From positions 1 through 19,588 of the forward strand of contig DASQIZ010000026.1 in assembly GCA_035631315.1 (NCBI GenBank): a stretch of 19,588 nt of DNA. Direction: 5' to 3'. The DNA comes from 40CM-2-70-7 sp035631315 (lineage in GTDB: Bacteria; Gemmatimonadota; Gemmatimonadetes; Gemmatimonadales; GWC2-71-9). The translations under genes and the position numbers were made by a program. Positions 1 through 4,589 of the stretch are shown here, in pieces (position 1 is the stretch's first letter; each line of letters opens with the position of its first letter). The notes under the pieces were generated by a model. That model saw nothing but the letters and a program-made list of their open reading frames with translations, made no database searches and was not told the DNA's origin.

Positions 1-64
1 AGCTCGAGAGTTCCTTCGCCGTGAGAGCGCGAACGTCGCGTTCAAGTTTTTCGATCTTGGTCAT
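1..64 (-). CDS. N-terminus of probable antitoxin-like cassette protein (partial)
   Basis: This is the first gene of the fifth cassette, cut by the window edge after 21 codons. It starts at an ATG (62-64) preceded five bases upstream by a strong Shine-Dalgarno GGGGAGG (complement of 70-76). The visible start, MTKIEKLERDVRALTAKEL, is charged and looks helical. I recall similar N-termini on small proteins encoded upstream of RelE/ParE-type toxins, so an antitoxin is likely, but too little is visible to assign a family. The leader of 54 nt from the cassette boundary is longer than in most cassettes here and contains a promoter-like hexamer. Confidence 0.6.
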   Translation of the reverse strand, partial: MTKIEKLERDVRALTAKELSS

Positions 65-87
65 TGGGACCTCCCCGTGCAATCTCG

Positions 88-118
88 AATATAACGACTG
101 GTCCGTTCGGCCGGCTAA
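88..118 (-). promoter_or_regulatory. Candidate cassette-borne promoter of the antitoxin-like gene
   Basis: On the minus strand a TATATT hexamer (93-88) lies 19 nt after the attC-derived TTAGCC (118-113). Transcription from it would begin around position 81 and include the strong ribosome binding site at 76-70. The -10 match is good, while the -35 is weak and the spacer long. No experiment supports it. The identical geometry in the DUF433 cassette is the main reason to list it. Confidence 0.35.
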
Positions 119-203
119 CAAATTGCGCCTGAGCTGTCGGCGCGCTGACAATAGATTCATTCCATAATCCTCGCGCGCCGTCCGCTCCAGGCGCCTGTTA
201 GGC
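113..203 (-). other. attC recombination site (after the membrane-protein cassette)
   Basis: The plus strand reads GGCTAAC at 113-119 and GTTAGGC at 197-203, an inverted pair of core sites 91 bp end to end. Inner arms GCGCCTGAGC and GCTCCAGGCGC are complementary apart from an extra base, as expected for the extrahelical base that sets strand choice in folded attC sites. The outer left box deviates at one position from RYYYAAC. The centre shares its sequence type with the attC at 1649-1738. Confidence 0.9.
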
Positions 204-209
204 GGCGCG

Positions 210-476
210 TCATTTATTGGGCCACAAAAAGGCCGCGCCAAGGACCAGCACACATACGCCGAACAATAGAAGCCAGTTCCTGCGCGACTTCGCGTCCGAT
301 TCCCGCCACACCGAGTACACTGCGATAGGTAGCGTTAACACCGTGGCGATGATCAGTACCATGGTGCCGCTCTCGATCACCTGACTCGAAGATCCCCCCG
401 CCCGTCTACTCACCAGCAGCAGAGCCATCGCAGCCAGAAGGAATACGCCTCTCCCTAAACGCACCAAACGCTGCAT
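210..476 (-). CDS. Cassette-encoded three-helix membrane protein, unknown function
   Basis: This 88-residue protein has three hydrophobic segments at about residues 10-23, 37-57 and 67-85, separated by basic stretches (SRR near 23-25, KSRR near 63-66). It is probably an inner membrane protein. No catalytic motif is visible and I do not recognise a family. The ATG lies only 13 nt inside the cassette boundary and has no Shine-Dalgarno sequence, so translation may depend on an mRNA begun upstream, or be leaderless. The TGA stop is 7 nt before the downstream attC. Small membrane proteins are common among integron cassettes of unknown role. Confidence 0.75.
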   Translation of the reverse strand: MQRLVRLGRGVFLLAAMALLLVSRRAGGSSSQVIESGTMVLIIATVLTLPIAVYSVWRESDAKSRRNWLLLFGVCVLVLGAAFLWPNK

Positions 477-483
477 TCGCGCC

Positions 484-575
484 GTCTAACGAATCGCGCC
501 TGAGCGGCGCGGCCAAAGAATAAACGCTTCTGTTCCTCTAATCATGGACGCGTCCGCTCCAGGCGCCTGTTAGGC
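484..575 (-). other. attC recombination site (after the toxin-antitoxin cassette)
   Basis: Core boxes are GTCTAAC at 484-490 and GTTAGGC at 569-575 on the plus strand, 92 bp end to end. Inner arms GCGCCTGAGCGG and CCGCTCCAGGCGC pair with one extra base. The central spacer is AT-richer. This site and the one at 1130-1222 form one sequence subtype (starting AACGAATCGCGCC). The TAA stop codon of the upstream toxin gene lies inside the box at 572-570. Confidence 0.93.
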
Positions 576-890
576 ACCCACGCGCTTGATCTCGCCCTTC
601 TGGAGTCCGGTCAGGGCATCGAGAATGGCCGGTGCCAGCGGGCGCAGGTCGGCTAATCGATTGGAGCGGGCGCGAAGCAAGACTGCGCCAAACGGCTGGC
701 GCGCCAACGCTTGCTGAAACTCGATGTTGCGATCCATCGTCACGAGCGCCTCGTACTGCCCTACAGCCCGACGGAGCAACTCGCCATTGCGCACGCCCTG
801 CCATCCCAGGCCGGCGACCGTCGCTACGTCGTGCCCCACAAGGGCATCGGCGAGGCCAATGGGGATATTCTCGTCAAGCAGGACGCGCAC
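570..890 (-). CDS. DUF5615-family PIN-like toxin
   Basis: This 106-residue protein matches the DUF5615 PIN-like fold. It begins MRVLLDENIP, with the acidic pair at D6-E7, then GLGWQGVRNGELL (28-40) and a second acidic site in VTMDRN (50-55). Members are thought to be nuclease toxins of type II toxin-antitoxin systems, normally paired with a DUF433 protein, which is the gene upstream here. The start is a GTG overlapping the antitoxin gene by 17 nt, with no Shine-Dalgarno sequence, so it is probably translated by coupling. The stop codon TAA is supplied by the attC core box. Family assignment comes from motif recall; nuclease activity is inference. Confidence 0.85.
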   Translation of the reverse strand: MRVLLDENIPIGLADALVGHDVATVAGLGWQGVRNGELLRRAVGQYEALVTMDRNIEFQQALARQPFGAVLLRARSNRLADLRPLAPAILDALTGLQKGEIKRVGA

Positions 891-1098
891 GCGTCAGCAA
901 CGACTCGCGCGCAAGGTCAAGCGCGGCGACCGCTTGCTCACGCTTCACGGAGGGAAACTGACGGAGGAACTCGTCGAGCGGATCTCCGCCCTCGAGGTAG
1001 TCAAAGAGGGTCTGCACGGGCACCCGCGTCCCGGCAAAGACGGGGGTCCCGTCCAGGATAGCGGGATCGCTGTGCACCACCGGAGTCACGCTCGGCAT
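874..1098 (-). CDS. DUF433-family antitoxin
   Basis: This 74-residue protein carries the DUF433 signature: HSDPAILDGTPVFAGTRVPV at residues 9-28, followed by a helical region (LFDYLEGGDPLDEFL) and a C-terminal helix (REQAVAALDLARESLL). DUF433 proteins have a winged-helix-like DNA-binding fold and act as antitoxins to DUF5615/PIN partners. I chose the ATG at 1098, which starts MPSVTP, over an in-frame GTG at 1116 because the latter would sit upstream of the candidate -10 box (1110-1105). The gene is the promoter-proximal member of a two-gene cassette. Autoregulation is common in such modules but no operator is evident. Confidence 0.85.
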   Translation of the reverse strand: MPSVTPVVHSDPAILDGTPVFAGTRVPVQTLFDYLEGGDPLDEFLRQFPSVKREQAVAALDLARESLLTRARPA

Positions 1099-1104
1099 GG
1101 TTCC

Positions 1105-1135
1105 AGTATACACCAAAGCCTTGTGGGGTGCCTAA
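1105..1135 (-). promoter_or_regulatory. Candidate cassette-borne promoter of the toxin-antitoxin pair
   Basis: On the minus strand TATACT (1110-1105), one base from consensus, lies 19 nt after the attC-derived TTAGGC (1135-1130). The predicted transcript start is about at the ATG at 1098, so the DUF433 mRNA could be leaderless. The -35 is poor. Having its own promoter would make the addiction module independent of its position in the array. Confidence 0.4.
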
Positions 1136-1222
1136 CGAATCGCGCCTGAGCGGCGCGGCGAACAAATAGAGTCTCTCATTCCCTTGATCATACGCCGCGT
1201 CCGCTCCAGGCGCCTGTTAGGC
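1130..1222 (-). other. attC recombination site (after the second cassette)
   Basis: Core boxes are GCCTAAC at 1130-1136 and GTTAGGC at 1216-1222 on the plus strand, 93 bp end to end, an exact inverted pair. Inner arms GCGCCTGAGCGG and CCGCTCCAGGCGC pair with one unpaired base. It is nearly identical in its arms to the site at 484-575, while the loop differs. The TAA stop of the upstream cassette gene lies in the box at 1219-1217. Confidence 0.94.
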
Positions 1223-1642
1223 AGCGCGGTGGCCAAGCGCCCACCTGACATCACGAGTCGCCACCTCAACCAACGCCCCCTGGTCACCCGAAACCGGCCG
1301 CACGTAATACACCCTCTTGAGTTCAGCATCGTCAGGCCACTTCCTGTCGTGAATCCAGCATTCGAGACAATCCAACAGCCCATCCTTAACCCAGAGTGAG
1401 AAGCCCACCGGCTGAGGCAAGCCCTCGACTTCCCCGTAGACGTCGGCGATGGGGGCCTTGGTGATCCCGGCAGCAGGTGAAGCGCCCAATGGGAGGGAGA
1501 AATGCGTGTAAAAGCCGACGCCAGTGAGGTCCCGCCGAGTCACCGTCACCGAGTCCACCTGCTCACGAAGTCGCGCAAGATCCGGGTCCTCACCCCCGAC
1601 CAGAAGGTCGAGGGCTGATCTCTCAAGTGGCGTCAGGGTCAT
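1217..1642 (-). CDS. Cassette-encoded hypothetical protein
   Basis: This is a soluble 141-residue protein starting MTLTPLERSALDLLVGGEDP, followed by a helical segment (DLARLREQVDSV), a beta-rich region with LTGVGFYTHFSLP (39-51), GFSLWVKDGLLDCLECWIHD (about 80-99, two Cys) and a C-terminal beta-like part. I recall similar proteins among integron cassettes and soil bacterial genomes, but know no function. The ATG is 12 nt inside the cassette boundary without a Shine-Dalgarno sequence. The TAA stop is formed by the attC core, so the reading frame ends inside the recombination site. No signal peptide or membrane segment is visible. Confidence 0.8.
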   Translation of the reverse strand: MTLTPLERSALDLLVGGEDPDLARLREQVDSVTVTRRDLTGVGFYTHFSLPLGASPAAGITKAPIADVYGEVEGLPQPVGFSLWVKDGLLDCLECWIHDRKWPDDAELKRVYYVRPVSGDQGALVEVATRDVRWALGHRAA

Positions 1643-1648
1643 CGCGCT

Positions 1649-1738
1649 GCCTAACGAATTGCGCCTGAGCAGCGGCGCGCTGAAAAAGAATTCATTCCGT
1701 AACCCCCGCGCGCCGTCTGCTCCAGGCGCCTGTTAGAC
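1649..1738 (-). other. attC recombination site (after the first cassette)
   Basis: Core boxes are GCCTAAC at 1649-1655 and GTTAGAC at 1732-1738 on the plus strand, 90 bp end to end. Inner arms GCGCCTGAGC and GCTCCAGGCGC are complementary with one extra base, and a second pair, GGCGCGC and GCGCGCC, extends the stem. It shares its central sequence type (GCGCGCTGA, ATTCATTCC) with the site at 113-203, so at least two attC subtypes alternate in this array. Confidence 0.92.
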
Positions 1739-1759
1739 GGCGGCCACAATGCGCCCACC

Positions 1760-2113
1760 TCAAATCACGACGAGCGCGTTGTCCCCGGATGCGAACGTCA
1801 GGGCCTCCGGGCCCACGTAGTCGGACTCCTGTAACGACACCACAATCTGCGAGTGATCTTCAAACGTGACGGTCAGTGACTCGCCATCTGCCATGACCAC
1901 CCCCGCCACAAACTTGCCACGTTGGGCGAGGATCAGATTCGGAAAGGCGGACTCACCCAGCGTGGCAGCTTGGCCCTGGGACATAACCGTGACGGGTGTG
2001 AATGCACTGAGCGTCGCGGCGGGGTTGAATTGCAGCTGCACGTACTCCCGGACGAAAGTGACGCCGGTCAGGTCCCCTCCCACCAGGTCGCCGAAGGCGG
2101 TGCTATCGTGCAT
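1760..2113 (-). CDS. First-cassette hypothetical protein
   Basis: This 117-residue, probably all-beta soluble protein starts MHDSTAFGDLVGGDLTGVTF. It alternates short hydrophobic strands (VREYVQLQF, FVAGVVMADGESLTVTFED, QIVVSL) and ends in LTFASGDNALVVI. No active-site motif is recognisable and no family is assigned. It is the cassette nearest the integrase, hence in the array's first position, where a newly captured cassette usually sits. The ATG is 22 nt inside the boundary and no clear Shine-Dalgarno sequence precedes it. The LTGV(T/G)F phrase also occurs in the second cassette protein, perhaps by chance. Confidence 0.78.
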   Translation of the reverse strand: MHDSTAFGDLVGGDLTGVTFVREYVQLQFNPAATLSAFTPVTVMSQGQAATLGESAFPNLILAQRGKFVAGVVMADGESLTVTFEDHSQIVVSLQESDYVGPEALTFASGDNALVVI

Positions 2114-2129
2114 GGGTGTCGAATCCGCC

Positions 2130-2264
2130 GTCTAACGTGAATTGGACATAACTTTGTAAACGTAACGCACAAACCTCCCGCCGGCCAATATCCGCTATTT
2201 CGGGCTTGGCTACTGCATTTGGGCCGGTCAGCCTAGTTCGGTTAGTCCTGTGAGTCGGTCATGA
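2130..2264 (-). other. attI-like region between intI and the first cassette
   Basis: The array begins at GTTAGAC (minus strand, 2136-2130), a valid GTTRRRY core that lacks an attC partner and so marks the attI/cassette junction. Two related boxes occur just outside it, GTTATGT (2152-2146) and GTTACGT (2166-2160), 16 and 14 nt apart, reminiscent of the integrase-binding direct repeats of class 1 attI. The stretch 2137-2166 is unusually AT-rich for the window. A TTTACA hexamer (2160-2155) resembles a -35 but no good -10 follows at 16-18 nt, so I do not call a Pc promoter. Extent of the site is inferred. Confidence 0.65.
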
Positions 2265-3251
2265 CTACAGCGAGTCCGCCGGACTCCGAACCCCCATGCC
2301 CCCCCGGTTCAAGACATGCGTGTAGATCATCGTCGTCGACACATCCTGATGACCCAACAGCTCCTGCACCGTTCGGATATCGTACCCCGACGCCAGCAGG
2401 TGAGTCGCGAATGAATGCCGCAACGTATGGCAGCTGGCAGGCTTCGAAATCCGCGCCGCCCGCACCGCCTCCTTGAACACTCGCTGCACCACGGTCTCGT
2501 GCAGATGATGTCGCCGGCGCTCCTTCGTCTCCGGATCCTCATACCACCGCGTCGCCGGAAACACCCACTGCCACGCCCACTCTCTGCCCGCAGTCGGATA
2601 CTTCACCCGCAACGCGCCCGGCAAGGCGACCCACCCCGCGCCCTTCTCGACATCATCGTCGTGCTGGCGTCCCATCGCGGCCAGATGCGTCAGCAACGCA
2701 CCCTTGAAACGCTCCGGCAACATCGTCACCCGATCACGGTCACCTTTCCCACCACGCACCGCAATCTCGTTCTTCGCGAAATCCACATCCTTCACCCGCA
2801 GCTGCAAGGCCTCGAGCAGGCGCATGCCCGTGCCATACAGGATCCCTACCACCAGAGCCGGCATGCCACGGTCGCGCAACCGCATCATCACCCGCCGCAC
2901 CTCGTCCTGGGTCAGCACGACCGGCACCCGCCCCGGCCGCTTGGCCCGCACCATCGCATTCAACCATCCCACCGGCATGTCCAACACCTCGCGATACAGA
3001 AACGTGATCGCCGACAAGGCCTGGTTCTGCGTCGACGCGCTCACCTTCCCCTCCACGGCCAGATGCGAGAGGAACGCCGTTACCTCGACCGGGCCCAGCT
3101 CCCGCGGATGCCGCAGTCCAGCAAACCGGACAAACCGGCGGACCCAGTGGACGTACGCCTCCTCCGTCCGCGGACTGTAATGCCGCGTCCGAATCGCTCG
3201 GCGCAACTGAGTCAGGAGAGAAGGAGAATCGGACAGATTCGAGAATAGCAA
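2265..3251 (-). CDS. intI: Integron integrase (site-specific tyrosine recombinase)
   Basis: This 328-residue protein inserts and excises cassettes by recombining attI and attC sites. An N-terminal SAM-like core-binding domain (about 12-100, RTRHYSPRTEEAYVHWVRRF) precedes the catalytic domain. All catalytic residues are present: R144 in GTGMRLLEALQLR, K169 in GGKGDRDR, H275 and R278 in CHTLRHS, H301 in LLGHQDVS and Y310 in MIYTHV. The integron-specific additional patch, LPGALRVKYP through WAWQWVFPA (210-232), separates it from Xer recombinases. Length is usual for IntI. The only start giving a full N-terminus is TTG at 3251, without a clear Shine-Dalgarno sequence. It is oriented toward its cassettes. 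No LexA box was recognised. Confidence 0.95.
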   Translation of the reverse strand: MLFSNLSDSPSLLTQLRRAIRTRHYSPRTEEAYVHWVRRFVRFAGLRHPRELGPVEVTAFLSHLAVEGKVSASTQNQALSAITFLYREVLDMPVGWLNAMVRAKRPGRVPVVLTQDEVRRVMMRLRDRGMPALVVGILYGTGMRLLEALQLRVKDVDFAKNEIAVRGGKGDRDRVTMLPERFKGALLTHLAAMGRQHDDDVEKGAGWVALPGALRVKYPTAGREWAWQWVFPATRWYEDPETKERRRHHLHETVVQRVFKEAVRAARISKPASCHTLRHSFATHLLASGYDIRTVQELLGHQDVSTTMIYTHVLNRGGMGVRSPADSL

Positions 3252-3275
3252 CGGCGGGAGAAAATGAAGGACCAG

Positions 3276-3304
3276 AAAAATGCGCGACGGGATGACCGGC
3301 GGCG
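3276..3304 (-). terminator. Weak intrinsic terminator candidate
   Basis: Just after the last gene of the seven-gene operon, the minus strand forms an imperfect stem (3304-3296 with 3291-3283, two mismatches, loop of four) followed within two bases by five T residues (3280-3276). It would separate that operon from intI. The stem is imperfect and the T tract short, so readthrough into intI is possible. The rest of 3252-3308 holds nothing else that I recognise, including no convincing intI promoter. Confidence 0.35.
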
Positions 3305-3308
3305 ACCC

Positions 3309-3494
3309 TCAGTCTGCTAGCCGGCCTGGCCCTGAGAAGGCGGTAGGTACCGAGTGATGGAGCTTCCCCTCCAGACAGGACCCATGGCAGTAGAGCTCTT
3401 GAGTGCCACCGCCATCAATCGGCACCACGATCGAGATCCCCTCGTCCTCTGGCGCGATTGCTTGACCGCAAAAACAACGCTGAGCGCTGAACAC
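3309..3494 (-). CDS. Small Cys-rich hypothetical protein
   Basis: This 61-residue protein has CFCG near its start (C7, C9) and YCHGSC (C36, H37, C40) after a beta-like segment (GISIVVPID), followed by LEGKLHHSVP. The pattern suggests a small metal-binding fold; I have a vague recollection of similar short bacterial proteins with a CFCG...CH..C arrangement but no known role. I chose the GTG at 3494, five bases after the previous stop codon, with GAGG three bases upstream, because the frame above it reads as antisense to the preceding gene. The short spacing makes the start uncertain. It is the last gene of the seven-gene operon. Confidence 0.6.
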   Translation of the reverse strand: MFSAQRCFCGQAIAPEDEGISIVVPIDGGGTQELYCHGSCLEGKLHHSVPTAFSGPGRLAD

Positions 3495-3499
3495 AAACC

Positions 3500-3871
3500 T
3501 CAGTGGTGCACCGAGTATGTGAACCAGGCGCTGATCGGGCACGACAAGTATCTCGCCGGGCGAAACCTGAACCCCGCGCTCGACCTCGCCAGGAGCATGG
3601 AGTCCCGCATGGATGCCGTCCCGCGAACCTGGATGCTGTCGCGCACGACATTCCCCTTCGGGTTGACCAGCAGCGACACGTCTGCGCTCCCTCGAAACTC
3701 TGCCGGCGGCAAGACGCTCACCGCGAGCGACGGGGGATAGAAACCACGGAGTGTGTCCGCTCCGTTCAACGTGAACCCGGAGTCGGGCCGCGGGCACGCC
3801 GGCGTCGATTGGCCAGCGGCCGCAACGGGAAGGCCAAGCAGGAGCGCGCCCGTCCACCAACGACGCGTCAC
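3500..3871 (-). CDS. Secreted protein with TonB C-terminal-like domain
   Basis: This 123-residue protein starts at a GTG in a GTGA overlap with the preceding stop codon. An N-terminal signal peptide (RR at 3-4, hydrophobic 8-19, likely cleavage after AAAG or AAAGQ) leads to a mature part with the TonB-C-like pattern: ADVSLLVNPKGNVVRDSIQVRG (about 63-84, strand-turn-strand), then a helix (MRDSMLLARSSAGFRFRPAR) and a final strand (AWFTYSV). In this family the domain contacts TonB-dependent receptors or occurs in stand-alone periplasmic proteins. There is no TM anchor or proline-rich linker as in true TonB, so energy transduction is unlikely. Two Cys in the mature part could form a disulfide. 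Confidence 0.72.
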   Translation of the reverse strand: MTRRWWTGALLLGLPVAAAGQSTPACPRPDSGFTLNGADTLRGFYPPSLAVSVLPPAEFRGSADVSLLVNPKGNVVRDSIQVRGTASMRDSMLLARSSAGFRFRPARYLSCPISAWFTYSVHH

Positions 3872-4317
3872 ACAGGCACCGCGGGCGGAGCCTTCCGCCG
3901 AAGCCGCAAGAGCCGGAGATACCCGCCCAGCGCGCCGAGGAATGGACTCAGTGGCAGGAGAAAAAGGTGAAGCCAAAGCGGGAGCTGCTCCTGCCCCGAC
4001 GCGAGTCCCCATACCGAGAACGCCAGGCAGAGATAGGCTGAGAGCGCGCCATTCAGAACTTCCGCCCGTCTCGCGATCAGGGCAGCCACATATCCACCCA
4101 GGACGCTGCACAGGCACCCCAAGAGCCCCAGTGTCACGTACAAACCCGGGCTCGCCTTGATCCCTGCCATGACCTGCAGCGTCAACTCGGCCTTCGGGAC
4201 ATTCATGAGGCCCTGAGAGACCATGACATACATGACGACCGGGAGGGACACAACGTTCGTCGCTACGATGTCCACCACTCCGCCGATCCCGGCGCCGACG
4301 ATGGAGATCTTCCGCAT
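3868..4317 (-). CDS. Four-helix membrane protein, unknown function
   Basis: This 149-residue integral membrane protein has four predicted helices: about 3-31 (ISIVGAGIGGVV...VVMYVMVSQGLM), 55-80 (LYVTLGLLGCLCSVLGGYVAAL), 88-107 (ALSAYLCLAFSVWGLAS) and 113-138. It ends in a basic tail (RLLRLRRKAPP). The first and second segments contain GxG/GG motifs suited to helix packing. No family is recognised. The ATG at 4317 overlaps the stop codon of the upstream gene by one base (TGATG) and the stop overlaps the next gene's GTG, so translation is probably coupled. A longer in-frame start at 4416 exists, but it would overlap the zinc-ribbon gene by 100 nt. Confidence 0.75.
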   Translation of the reverse strand: MRKISIVGAGIGGVVDIVATNVVSLPVVMYVMVSQGLMNVPKAELTLQVMAGIKASPGLYVTLGLLGCLCSVLGGYVAALIARRAEVLNGALSAYLCLAFSVWGLASGQEQLPLWLHLFLLPLSPFLGALGGYLRLLRLRRKAPPAVPV

Positions 4318-4589
4318 CACGTCCACCGCTCCACAAAGCGATCGATCGCCTCGAGTGGGAGCACCAGGGCGCTCCGGACTTCGTGCTCCCAGTGAGCCAT
4401 CTCGCCGTTCAGCCACGCCTCCATCTCCGCCCGAAGCTCACGGTCATTCGCGGCGCACTCGCTGCACACGTTGGCGACGATGAAGACCGGCATGCGGGGC
4501 ACCTTGGCTCGAATCTCCGCCACCTGCTCGTCCGACAAGGCCGTCTTCTTCCCACACCTGGTACAGACAACCCGCTCACGAGTAGTCAT
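4317..4589 (-). CDS. Small Cys4 zinc-ribbon-like protein
   Basis: This 90-residue protein has two CxxC pairs, CTRC (C9, C12) and CSEC (C42, C45), spaced as in a zinc ribbon, followed by a helical, acidic C-terminal half (ELRAEMEAWLNGEMAHWEHEV, ending in IDRFVERWT). It probably binds a structural zinc; a nucleic acid or protein partner is unknown. The ATG overlaps the previous stop codon by one base (TGATG at 4591-4587). It lies between two membrane protein genes, so a cytoplasmic accessory role for them is possible but unproven. Confidence 0.72.
   Translation of the reverse strand: MTTRERVVCTRCGKKTALSDEQVAEIRAKVPRMPVFIVANVCSECAANDRELRAEMEAWLNGEMAHWEHEVRSALVLPLEAIDRFVERWT

Larger units (their letters stand above)
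1..3251 (-). mobile_element. Chromosomal integron: IntI, attI region and at least five cassettes
   Basis: An intact integron integrase gene at the right end is followed to the left by an attI-like junction (core 2130-2136) and four attC sites that separate single- or double-gene cassettes. Counting from the integrase and cutting each core between G and TT, the cassettes are 2135-1655, 1654-1136, 1135-490, 489-119 and 118 to beyond position 1. All cassette genes are on the minus strand with the attC downstream of each, as expected. The attC sites closely resemble each other, which is typical of sedentary chromosomal integrons. The array is unfinished at the left edge. The odd point is that intI has the same orientation as the cassettes and lies with its 3' end toward them. 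Confidence 0.93.

Noticed and set aside
1..2135. CRISPR array as an explanation for the repeats in the left part
   Set aside because: The repeats are 90-93 bp imperfect palindromes with whole genes between them and conserved recombination cores, which fits attC and not CRISPR.
2137..2160. Pc promoter using TTTACA at 2160-2155
   Set aside because: The -35-like hexamer is good, but hexamers at 16-18 nt downstream match the -10 consensus at two positions at most.
2415..3248. A 277-codon plus-strand frame antisense to intI
   Set aside because: The minus strand encodes an intact integrase with all catalytic residues. The antisense product is His/Pro/Arg-rich and lacks a start context.
3495..3860. 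N-terminal part of the frame ending at 3309
   Set aside because: It overlaps the TonB-C-like gene completely and reads as a shadow of it. Only the part after 3494 looks like a protein of its own.
3872..4336. N-terminal extension of the TonB-C-like protein up to 4336
   Set aside because: This part is antisense-frame reading of the four-helix membrane protein gene. The GTG at 3871 gives a clean signal peptide.
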